NCBI GenBank assembly: GCA_964559135.1
Contig: CAZLGG010000030.1
Coordinates: 1-39,372, forward strand
Origin: DRQF01 sp964559135
GTDB lineage: Bacteria; Planctomycetota; GCA-002687715; DRQF01
Length of the DNA stretch: 39,372 nucleotides
Reading direction: 5' to 3'
In this document: piece after piece, positions 8,707 through 15,676 of the stretch
Position numbering within the stretch: position 1 is the first letter of the stretch
Layout of the letters: the number at the start of each line of letters is the position of its first letter
Position numbers and translations under genes: made by a program
Notes under the pieces: generated by a model
The model's database searches: none
Seen by the model: only the letters and a program-made list of their open reading frames with translations
What the model was told of the DNA's origin: nothing

Positions 8707-9141
8707 CTATTCTGACTCATGCAAACCGTCGAGGCGTTCAGGCGTGGCCCCCCAAATGAGTTGGCCGAGATCGGCTTCATCGGAAATAGCTCGAATCGGC
8801 TTCGCAGGATTCCCGGCGACAATAGTGTTGTCGGGTACGGGTTTAACGACGACGCTCCCGGTTCCTACGACAACATTGTTGCCGATCGTGATGCCTCCCA
8901 CGATGCATGAATGAGGCAGGATGAATACGTTGTCACCAATCGTAGGATATGCACCGTGCTTCCCACCAATCGTAGTGTTGTGCCAAATATGGGCACGCCC
9001 CAGGAACCGGGCTCGATTTGCAATTACGATTCCCACGCCGTGATGGAAAGTCAGGTTCTTGTCTTTCCGAAACTTTGCAGGAACCTCCGAAGCGATGAGG
9101 AGGCGGAGTCTCATGGCTCGCTTGTTGTCGAATAGCTTCAT
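8707..9141 (-). CDS. Hexapeptide-repeat acyltransferase (serine acetyltransferase-like, low GC)
   Basis: A 144-residue left-handed beta-helix protein. Hexapeptide turns are visible in VGIVIANRARFLG, IWHNTTIGGKHG, PTIGDNVFILPHSCIVGG and ITIGNNVVVGTGSVV, ending in the family-typical DNTIVAGNPAKPIR. The catalytic-type histidines of CysE-like enzymes are present (FHHGVGIVI and the IWHNTTIGG segment). It is much shorter than true CysE because the N-terminal helical domain is missing. It therefore more likely acetylates a sugar or glycan than serine. Its GC content (about 50-58% by line) is clearly below that of its neighbours, suggesting recent acquisition. No clear ribosome-binding site precedes the ATG at 9141. 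Confidence 0.75.
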   Translation of the reverse strand: MKLFDNKRAMRLRLLIASEVPAKFRKDKNLTFHHGVGIVIANRARFLGRAHIWHNTTIGGKHGAYPTIGDNVFILPHSCIVGGITIGNNVVVGTGSVVVKPVPDNTIVAGNPAKPIRAISDEADLGQLIWGATPERLDGLHESE

Positions 9142-9545
9142 CGAATCAACTCATTGGAGGGGCCGGATGATTTGTTCACATTTTTCTTCCAGCTAACGGC
9201 AAGACATCCATACAACTCCTCGGGGATTGTCCCGATTCCGGTCGAAACTCGGCGGCCCGGGTAGCCGTTCGTCAGTCTATGCGGCGCCCTCCTTCTTGTC
9301 GATATGCTCGAGAGTTTGGCTGAGCGCCGGCACGCCCCCGAGTCAGGGTCCCCCTATGTCAGGGGAGTTGACGCGTTGGTTGACGGCCGAGGGGACCCGG
9401 TCGATAAGATTCTCGAGCAGGGCCTTCACCACGGTGCTGTTCTCGGTCGAAACTCACGGGCATAAGGAAACCGTCCACCAAAACGGGTGACTGCCAGCTA
9501 ATGACAGGATTCAGTGAGCGCAAGAACGACGAAACTCCAACGAAT
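9142..9545. other. Intergenic stretch without a supported gene
   Basis: About 400 bases between two minus-strand genes. The first 160 bases are AT-richer (about 45-50% GC), continuing the low-GC patch of the acyltransferase gene, then GC returns to about 65%. A 12-nt direct repeat (cggtcgaaactc) occurs near 9238 and 9446. Short open frames here (for example 9227-9490 plus) show no recognisable domain, ribosome-binding site or family resemblance. It may hold the promoter of the acyltransferase gene and decayed sequence from an insertion. Confidence 0.4.
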
Positions 9546-10679
9546 TCACAGTTCGCCGGCGACCTCGCCAATCTTTTCTACGCCGATGGGAGAGACTCCC
9601 AAGAGTGTGCGAACCCGTGCCACCGTTCTTTGGAGATCTCGAGGTGGAACGGATCGGGCCGCCGGGAGGGGATCGTCCGCCCAACTGGCATGCCCCGCAT
9701 CGACGATCCGACGGTGAAACAGGGCGAGATCTCGCGAGAGTCTCCGCGGACCCCAGCGCATCATGAGCTCGTACCCCCAGGCCTTCCAGCGAACGTCGTT
9801 TCTCTCGTCGGCCGTGACGGGGGGGCCGTCGGGGCCGCGCATCGAAAACCGACCGCGCCCCGGGTCGAAGAGCCGAACGGTCTTCCCCGTCTGAATCGCT
9901 TCGCTCATCATCGCGACGCTGTCGCCCGTGACGAGCAGGGCCGAGCTGTCCGCAAGGATGGCGTGGTAGGGATTCCGCCCGTCGTTCCGCCGCCAACGAT
10001 AGACGAAGGCGGGCATCGTGAACTCGTTCTCGAGAACGGTGACGACGTCCGAAGGGGTTCTGGCGCTGGTCGTGACGAGAAGGGAGCACGCCCCCAACCT
10101 CTTCGCCTCGAGCTCGGCCGTGCGAACGAGACGCCTCGCGGCGCGCACGCCGAACGCATAGGGACCGCTCGGCCCACCGACGAGAACACCCAGCCGCGGC
10201 TTGGGAAACCGCGAGAATTCCTCGCGAAATCGCCGACTCTCCCGAGCGAGGCGATCCGGGTTCACACGATGAAGCGTCCCGAGGTTTTCCAGGACCTGAG
10301 GCGCGGGCCGGACCCGATACTGGGGCGTGGTCACCACGAGATCGAAGGCGCTCGCGGCCGCCCAGGTTCGACCGACGAAGACGACCTTCGTGCGTCCCTG
10401 GGACAGCCTGCGAATCGCCCGGGCCGCCGGTTCGTTCTTGGCGCCCGCCACGATCAGAAGATCGGGAAATGGTGGAGCGAGGGCCGCTCGGTCGGAGGAG
10501 GGGATCCCGCGGAGAGTGACGCGGCGCAGAAGGCTCGTGCATGCCGTCGTCGGGCCGTGGTGGATCAGCTTCTCCTCGAAAGGAAAGCCCAAAGCCTCGG
10601 CCAAGGCGAGGATCTGTTGGCGCTCACCCGCCCGATAGCCCGTGAGCGTCCAGACCTTGATGGGGCGTCGCGTTTTCAC
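9546..10679 (-). CDS. ELM1/DUF1022-family protein (paralogue B)
   Basis: A 377-residue member of the same family as the gene at 1832. Shared landmarks: VWTLTGYRAGERQQILALAEALG, FPFEEKLIHH, PDLLIVAGAKNEPA, LGVLVGGPSGPYAFG, SLLVTTSARTPSDVV, NPYHAILADSSALLVTGDSVAMMSEA and the glycine/arginine stretch LFDPGRGRF. The family has a GT-B-like fold and no settled bacterial function. Start is GTG at 10677-10679; it must lie this far upstream because the conserved LTGYRAGERQQ segment starts about 11 residues in. This forces a 56-nt overlap with the end of the upstream nucleotidyltransferase gene, so the two are translationally linked. Last gene of the minus-strand lipid cassette. Confidence 0.78.
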   Translation of the reverse strand: MKTRRPIKVWTLTGYRAGERQQILALAEALGFPFEEKLIHHGPTTACTSLLRRVTLRGIPSSDRAALAPPFPDLLIVAGAKNEPAARAIRRLSQGRTKVVFVGRTWAAASAFDLVVTTPQYRVRPAPQVLENLGTLHRVNPDRLARESRRFREEFSRFPKPRLGVLVGGPSGPYAFGVRAARRLVRTAELEAKRLGACSLLVTTSARTPSDVVTVLENEFTMPAFVYRWRRNDGRNPYHAILADSSALLVTGDSVAMMSEAIQTGKTVRLFDPGRGRFSMRGPDGPPVTADERNDVRWKAWGYELMMRWGPRRLSRDLALFHRRIVDAGHASWADDPLPAARSVPPRDLQRTVARVRTLLGVSPIGVEKIGEVAGEL

Positions 10680-11478
10680 CTGCCAAGAGCGCTCCTCGTC
10701 GACGAAAGATTTCCTCGACCAACTCCAAATCCTCGGGGCGGTCGACGTCCACGGCGGCCTCGGGGTCGTCCAGGATCACGGGCGCGACCCGCGCGTCCGT
10801 TCTCCGGGAGAGGTGTTCCAAGGCCTGGCTCAAACTGAGCCGCCGAAAAGCGTAACGCAGAAGAGCACCCGGACCGATGGTGGACGCCAAACGGAGGGGA
10901 CTCTTCCGCTGCGATTCCACGCGCCGCCAGAAATCGATGACGCGCCGGCCACGCTTCCCCCTGAGATAAAAGAGGTTGCAACCGCAAAAGCCGCCGTCGG
11001 ACAGGCGGTAAACGGTCCGTCGCCGACCCGGAAAGGCCGCGAGCACCGGACCGGACGGAGTCACCCCCACGACCAAATCCGCCGTTTCCAGTCGCGCCCG
11101 AACCAAGAACGCTTCGATCAGAGGGGGCGTCAACAGGGGGTGATCGCCCGTCGTGATGAAAACGGCGCCCTCTTCCGGTAACCGGTTCAGAGCTTCCATG
11201 GCGGACAGGCAGGGCGAAGCTCCCATGGGCACGGGTTCGACGACCCCTTCGCCCACGAGGTGGGCGAGGGTCGGCTCATCCTTGATCCGCTCCCAAAGGG
11301 CCGAGACCAGAAACGGTCGCTCGAGATCCGCCCCGCGCAGCGCGTCCACGACATGAAGCAGCATGGGACGCCCCGCGACCGGAAGCAGCACCTTCGACGC
11401 CGTCCCGAAGGCGGCAGCCATCGGATCTCCCGTGGGCCTCTCCCCCGCCAACACGAGAGTGCGTTCGGCCGCGTTCAC
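10624..11478 (-). CDS. MobA-like NTP transferase-fold protein
   Basis: A 284-residue nucleotidyltransferase of the NTP_transf_3/MobA-like fold. The nucleotide-binding N-terminus reads LVLAGERPTGDPMA followed by SKVLLPVAGRPMLLHVVDAL, and the metal-site region reads VFITTGDHPLLTPPLIEAF. A later D-V-D-R-P-E-D-L-E motif is typical of the C-terminus of these enzymes. It is much longer than true MobA (about 195 residues) and is in a lipid gene setting, so a cytidylyltransferase-type role on a phosphorylated head group is possible (inference). Start is GTG at 11478, overlapping the upstream stop by 4 nt (GTGA); its 3' end overlaps the ELM1-family gene by 56 nt. Confidence 0.75.
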   Translation of the reverse strand: MNAAERTLVLAGERPTGDPMAAAFGTASKVLLPVAGRPMLLHVVDALRGADLERPFLVSALWERIKDEPTLAHLVGEGVVEPVPMGASPCLSAMEALNRLPEEGAVFITTGDHPLLTPPLIEAFLVRARLETADLVVGVTPSGPVLAAFPGRRRTVYRLSDGGFCGCNLFYLRGKRGRRVIDFWRRVESQRKSPLRLASTIGPGALLRYAFRRLSLSQALEHLSRRTDARVAPVILDDPEAAVDVDRPEDLELVEEIFRRRGALLAGENATPHQGLDAHGLSGG

Positions 11479-12449
11479 CGGAACCCCCCCGCGCGATAGA
11501 TCTTCCACAGGGTCGGCCACGCGAAGAGCAAGGGGTGCCTGCGAACTCGATCCGACACCTCGACCTCGACGCCGCTGTGACGACGGATCTTCCAGAGTGC
11601 GTAGTCGACGCCGCCTTCGAAGGTGAAGACGGCCTTCAACAGGCGCAGGAGGTTGAGGAGCTTTCCGTGGGGTTTGCGGAGGAGCCAACGAGCGCGCCCC
11701 CGCAGACGAGCCCATCCGGAGAGGGCGACTTCGACCCTCCCGTCGTTCCACCGAAGCCCACGGCATCCGTCCCCCCCGAGCGCGGCCGCGGTGCGCTCGC
11801 GGTAAACATGCACCTCGCTCTCCACGATTCGCCGGGCACGTCCTTCGTCCTCCGTACGAAGTTCGGTGCCGTAGCAGGTCGTGAGGCCCTTGGACCAGAT
11901 CTCCTCCGGGGGAAGGGGTCCTCGCACGAGAGACGCTGTCTCCCCGAGGAAGGTCCTCACTGCCCGTGCGAGGATTCGGGCCAGGCGATCTTCGGCCTCC
12001 TCGCCCCGGACCCACGCCAGCCGGCAAGGCTGCGCGAAGCGCCCCCAGAAATAGACCTGCAGCCGGCCGGGGGCCGTCAAGCGGATGAGATCGCGGCTCG
12101 AGACGAGGGCGTACTTGGCTCGCACCTTTCCATCGGCCGACGCGTCCTCCTCGAGGTAGAAGACGTTCGGCGGGAGAAGCGCATTTGCGAGAGCCGGGAA
12201 CCACCGACCGTAGGCCCGACGATAACCGTCCACGACGACGAGAAGATCCGCCAGCGTTTCGGTGAGGTCGTCACCTCGTCGAGCGGAACCGTAGAACACG
12301 ACAGCCTCGAGTGAAGCGCCGTAGCGATCGCGGATCGCCGCCACCAACGGTTCCACTCCGCTCGGCAATGGTTTGCGCAACTCATCCAGAATCGAGTCGA
12401 CCAAAGGGTCCGCCGCCGCGATGCCGTTGGCTCCCTCGACCGCGCTCAT
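11475..12449 (-). CDS. Tam41-like nucleotidyltransferase, putative CDP-diacylglycerol synthase
   Basis: A 324-residue protein I match by eye to the Tam41/Mmp37 family, which makes CDP-diacylglycerol from phosphatidic acid and CTP in mitochondria. Matching segments: VVFYGSARRGDD with YGS at 53-55, the acidic strand ADLLVVVDG, VRAKYALVSSRDLI (about 109-122; human family members have a similar IKYGVIS element), and GRFAQPCRL (136-144; compare GRLQKPV). The C-terminal half (KLLNLLRLLKAVFTFEGG, DYALWKIRRHSG) is basic and amphipathic, suiting membrane association. The ATG overlaps the lipid kinase stop (ATGA). The kinase could supply phosphatidic acid, supporting the assignment. Otherwise it would be a generic nucleotidyltransferase-fold protein. 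Confidence 0.65.
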   Translation of the reverse strand: MSAVEGANGIAAADPLVDSILDELRKPLPSGVEPLVAAIRDRYGASLEAVVFYGSARRGDDLTETLADLLVVVDGYRRAYGRWFPALANALLPPNVFYLEEDASADGKVRAKYALVSSRDLIRLTAPGRLQVYFWGRFAQPCRLAWVRGEEAEDRLARILARAVRTFLGETASLVRGPLPPEEIWSKGLTTCYGTELRTEDEGRARRIVESEVHVYRERTAAALGGDGCRGLRWNDGRVEVALSGWARLRGRARWLLRKPHGKLLNLLRLLKAVFTFEGGVDYALWKIRRHSGVEVEVSDRVRRHPLLFAWPTLWKIYRAGGFR

Positions 12450-13411
12450 GTTCTCAGGAATCTCAGGGATTCCGTGGCATCCAAAGCTATGGGCTGACCG
12501 TCCTCGGGCTGGATCAACTCTCCGTCCAACGTGACGCCGTCAATGTGAGTGAGAACGGCCGTGCGAACGCGCAAACTCGTGTAGCCGCGTTCCGACGAGG
12601 TCCAGCGGCAGGGTCTTGCGCGCAGGGACCAGGGCGCCGAGAGAAAAACGCCTCGAGGAGGGTCGGGGATGCCGGTGATCCGCAGTGGGCCGTCACCTTC
12701 TCCCCAGAAGGGCCGAATCCCGAGTGCCAGGCGCTCGAGTGTCGTCGCGAGAAGGCCGACCCACGGTCTCTCGCCCAGGTCGGCATCATCGGCCCTGATC
12801 CCCACTGTGACTGGCGGGAAAGGAGCCTTGCCGATGAGCAGCTTCCCGAGGATGGACGCGACGCCGAGCGCCGTCCCGAGCCCGGTCTCGCTGCCGGGAA
12901 GAACACTGGTTTCACGAAAGGTCCAGCATCCTTTGGAACCGTGATAGATGATTCCCCCGCCCACGAAAAAACCATATCGGCTCGGAGACCGGGGGGATGT
13001 GGTCAGACGGATGACCGCTCGCTCCACGACATGGCCGTCGTCTCCGCTTCGTTCGGCCCATCGCAGGATGCGGTGCAAGGCGCGGGTGGGACGCCCGCGG
13101 CAACCGAAGTCTCCGGCGCTCATGTTCGTGCGGCCGCCTTCGAGCACCGCCAAAAGCGGCGGCGCTTCGCCGGCCGCACGACGACGCATCACCTCCGTGA
13201 CGACCATCGAAAGCGTCCCGTCCCCGCCGTTCACGACGACGAGCTGAATCTTCGCGTCGCGGAATGCGCAGAGCGCCCGCGCCACGTCCTCGGGCTTCGA
13301 GACCTCTTCGTGCCGCAATTCCGGAACGCCGGCCAAGAATCGACGCATTCGACTCAGGCCGCCTCGATTGTTGTGGTAGCCAGGCCCCGAGATCATGCCG
13401 ATGTTCTTCAA
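12446..13411 (-). CDS. Diacylglycerol kinase-family lipid kinase
   Basis: A predicted lipid kinase of about 321 residues that would phosphorylate diacylglycerol or a related lipid. The DAGK catalytic signature VVVNGGDGTLS lies about 65 residues in, preceded by NIGMISGPGYHNNRGGLSRMRR, which corresponds to the family's first strand and basic loop. A downstream FFVGGGIIYHG matches the second glycine-rich element (usually GxGxD), and D-G-V-T-L-D-G-E matches the C-terminal D-G-E motif. Start is uncertain: TTG at 13411 keeps the whole first strand; ATG at 13396 would cut it. The frame remains open upstream through an assembly gap. Its stop overlaps the Tam41-like ATG. First gene of the cassette. 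Confidence 0.8.
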   Translation of the reverse strand: MKNIGMISGPGYHNNRGGLSRMRRFLAGVPELRHEEVSKPEDVARALCAFRDAKIQLVVVNGGDGTLSMVVTEVMRRRAAGEAPPLLAVLEGGRTNMSAGDFGCRGRPTRALHRILRWAERSGDDGHVVERAVIRLTTSPRSPSRYGFFVGGGIIYHGSKGCWTFRETSVLPGSETGLGTALGVASILGKLLIGKAPFPPVTVGIRADDADLGERPWVGLLATTLERLALGIRPFWGEGDGPLRITGIPDPPRGVFLSAPWSLRARPCRWTSSERGYTSLRVRTAVLTHIDGVTLDGELIQPEDGQPIALDATESLRFLRT

Positions 13412-13541
13412 GGGAATGACGTTCTCCGACGAACTGGATTCAGACCGTGTCGTTTCCTGAGTGTCGGGATGCAAGGACGACGGGGATACGATCGTGAAGG
13501 CCCTCCGTGGGTGCGCATTGGCGCGACCCTCCGCCCGATTC

Positions 13542-13551
13542 NNNNNNNNNN
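13542..13551. other. Assembly gap (10 Ns)
   Basis: Ten undetermined bases join two contigs. True gap length is unknown. The divergent promoter region of the lipid kinase and metallophosphoesterase genes lies here, so their upstream sequences are incomplete and extra genes could be missing. Confidence 0.99.
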
Positions 13552-13554
13552 TTC

Positions 13555-13560
13555 TATACT
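13555..13560 (+). promoter_or_regulatory. Possible -10 element for the metallophosphoesterase gene
   Basis: TATACT, five of six matches to the sigma-70 -10 consensus, 40 nt before the ATG at 13601. A -35 element would fall inside the adjacent N gap and cannot be judged. Confidence 0.35.
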
Positions 13561-13600
13561 CACGAGGACCCACCGAACCACCGGGGTCCCGGGAGACCCC

Positions 13601-14566
13601 ATGGCCTGTGACATCGCCCATACCTCCGACCTCCACCTGACCGGTCTTCACGGCAAGGGTTGGAGGCGATTGGCGGGCAAACGCCTCTTCGGTTATCTCT
13701 CGTGGGCACTCCGCAGGAAACGCGAGCATCGCCCGGAAATCCTGGCGGCCTTGAAGAAGGATCTCGATGCGGCGCCCCCGGAAGTGCTGCTCGTCACCGG
13801 AGATCTCACTCACCTGGGCCTTCCCGGCGAATTCGTCGAGGCGAAAGAGTTTCTCGGTCAGCTTGGGGGACCGGAGCGCGTCCTCGTGGTCCCGGGGAAT
13901 CATGAGGCCTACGCCCGTTGCGAATACGCGCAGGGAATCGGGCTCCTCGCCCCTTACCTGCCCGGGGAGGCCTCCCAGCCGATCGAGGGCCCGCCCGCCT
14001 GGGGTGTCTTCCCCAGGCTGGACGTTCGGGGCGAGTTTGCATTCGTGGGTCTTTCCACCGCCACCCCCACGCCTGTGTTCTCGGCCGCCGGTCGGGTGGG
14101 ACGTCCACAGATTCGTCGGCTGGAAACGATGCTGTCCGCGCTCGGGAACGAAGGGTTTTTTCGCATCCTCTACCTCCATCACCCGGCCGAGTCCGGCGTC
14201 GTCCGCCATCGGAAGGATCTCGAGGACCGCGCGCTTCTTCTCGACTGCCTGGAGAAGACCGGCGTCGAACTCGTTCTTCACGGTCATGCCCATCGCTCGG
14301 TGCGATCTCGGCTGAGAATCCGAGGGCAGGACATCTGGAGTCTCGGAGTCGGGTCGGGCTCCGCCATGGGGCTCCGGGGCGAAGAACGTCGCGCCCGTTA
14401 TCACAGGCTCCGCCTGGATCGCGAAAAGGATGGAGTGCGACTCACCCTGACCGTTTCGACTTGGGATCCCGAGTCCCGATCCTTCACCGCGGCCGACGCC
14501 GAAGATCTCGGCCTCATCCTTCACACGAGGGGGGCGAATCAAACGGTCCTGGACTCCGGGAACTGA
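13601..14566 (+). CDS. Calcineurin-like metallophosphoesterase
   Basis: A 321-residue metal-dependent phosphoesterase with all family motifs in order: D-x-H (TSDLHLTG), GD (LLVTGDLTHLG), GNHE (VVPGNHEAY), HHP (ILYLHHPAE) and HGHAH (ELVLHGHAHRSV), which together bind two metal ions. Start is the first ATG directly before the SDLH strand. Length and the early motif resemble CpdA-like or UDP-diacylglucosamine hydrolase-like proteins. Given the neighbouring lipid and lpt genes a lipid-linked diphosphate substrate is possible, but the sequence alone does not decide it. The 3' end overlaps the convergent lptG gene by 28 nt. Confidence 0.85.
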   Translation: MACDIAHTSDLHLTGLHGKGWRRLAGKRLFGYLSWALRRKREHRPEILAALKKDLDAAPPEVLLVTGDLTHLGLPGEFVEAKEFLGQLGGPERVLVVPGNHEAYARCEYAQGIGLLAPYLPGEASQPIEGPPAWGVFPRLDVRGEFAFVGLSTATPTPVFSAAGRVGRPQIRRLETMLSALGNEGFFRILYLHHPAESGVVRHRKDLEDRALLLDCLEKTGVELVLHGHAHRSVRSRLRIRGQDIWSLGVGSGSAMGLRGEERRARYHRLRLDREKDGVRLTLTVSTWDPESRSFTAADAEDLGLILHTRGANQTVLDSGN

Positions 14567-15627
14567 GCGGCGAGCAGGATACCTGTCAGTCCCAACACGA
14601 TGAGCAAAGGCGTCAGGGCCGTCAGCTGGGGGGGGAGGTGAAGAAGCAACCCGAGATACGCGGACGCCTTCCCCAAGAGGAAGACGAGCCCCCCCAAGAG
14701 CGCCCCGAGAGCAAAGCGCTTTCCCAATCCCGCCACGAGAGTCGCCGTGAGCATGAACGGGAACGAGAGCAGAAGCATCGCCAGGAATTCGAATGGCCGC
14801 GCCAACTTCTTCCAGAGAACGAGCTGATAGCGTTCCACGGCCAGCCCACGCTTGCGACGCACGCGTACCTGTCGAAAAAGCTCGCTCGGAGCCAAGGTCT
14901 CCGGCGCCTGCAGAATGAGTTCCAGCTCGTCTGCCCCCAGACTCGAGGCCCAGTTCATCGTATCCCGATGCTCGACCTGACTCGCAAGACTCGTGAACTC
15001 CTCGCGACGGACGTCTTCCAGGCGCCACCGGGCTTCCTCGAGCTCCAGTGTGGCGCGCGCCGCTCGAAGGTTCTCGATCAGACGCCCCTTGTCGTCAAAG
15101 CGGTAGATCTCGAGGCCCCGCAGGTGGGTCTGATCCTCGACGTCTTCAACGCGGAGGAAACTCGTGCCCTCGCGGAACCAGTACCCCCGCGACGTACTCA
15201 GGCTCGGGCGGTCCGACCGGAAAAGCGTCGAACGCTCACGTGCGGCCTTCTCCAAGGGGGGCGAGATGAACTCCATGAGCAAGGCGAGAGCACAAGCGCA
15301 CGGCACGGCCGTCTTGAGAACCGCCAGCGCCACGCGTGGGGCACTGCCACCCAGGGCGCGAGTCACCAACAATTCTCGATGAGCGGCCAAGAGTCCGAGA
15401 CCCAGAATGGCGCCGAGCAGCGCGGCAACGGGAGAAAGCTCCGCGATCCGACGGGGAGTCGTGAGGAGGATCTGGAGAAGGGCGTCATCGAGACCATAGC
15501 CCCCACGCCCCAAGTCGTCCGTCTCCCTGACCAAGGCGGCGATGCTGAAGAGACTCAGAAGGACGGCGCCGACGACGAGGAAACCTCGCAAGAAAGCCTT
15601 GCCCACGTAGCGATCCAGCGTGTTCAC
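14539..15627 (-). CDS. lptG: LPS export permease LptG
   Basis: A 362-residue permease of the YjgP/YjgQ (LptF/LptG) family, part of the inner-membrane LptB2FG complex that extracts LPS and passes it to LptC/A. It starts with the family signature LDRYVGKAFLRGF, has three N-terminal hydrophobic segments (including LLGAILGLGLLAAHRELLV), a periplasmic beta-rich middle (WRLEDVRREEF, ELELILQAPETL) and three C-terminal hydrophobic segments. The position downstream of lptF favours LptG. Start is GTG at 15627 with GGAGGAAATC directly upstream; more upstream sequence overlaps lptF and is not family-like. It overlaps the convergent metallophosphoesterase gene by 28 nt. Confidence 0.85.
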   Translation of the reverse strand: MNTLDRYVGKAFLRGFLVVGAVLLSLFSIAALVRETDDLGRGGYGLDDALLQILLTTPRRIAELSPVAALLGAILGLGLLAAHRELLVTRALGGSAPRVALAVLKTAVPCACALALLMEFISPPLEKAARERSTLFRSDRPSLSTSRGYWFREGTSFLRVEDVEDQTHLRGLEIYRFDDKGRLIENLRAARATLELEEARWRLEDVRREEFTSLASQVEHRDTMNWASSLGADELELILQAPETLAPSELFRQVRVRRKRGLAVERYQLVLWKKLARPFEFLAMLLLSFPFMLTATLVAGLGKRFALGALLGGLVFLLGKASAYLGLLLHLPPQLTALTPLLIVLGLTGILLAAQFPESRTV

Positions 15628-15676
15628 GATTTCCTCCTCCCTCGACGCGGGGGGAGGGCGTTCCCAGCAGTTGCCA

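Noticed and set aside
9227..9490. Small plus-strand frame in the low-gene spacer
   Set aside because: No ribosome-binding site, no recognisable domain, low-complexity composition.
12311..14566. A 751-codon plus-strand frame running through the N gap
   Set aside because: Only the part from 13601 is real (metallophosphoesterase); the rest is antisense to the lipid kinase and Tam41-like genes and is joined by Ns.
12446..15028. An 860-codon minus-strand frame through the N gap
   Set aside because: Only 12446-13411 shows the lipid kinase; the upstream part is antisense to the metallophosphoesterase gene and crosses undetermined bases.
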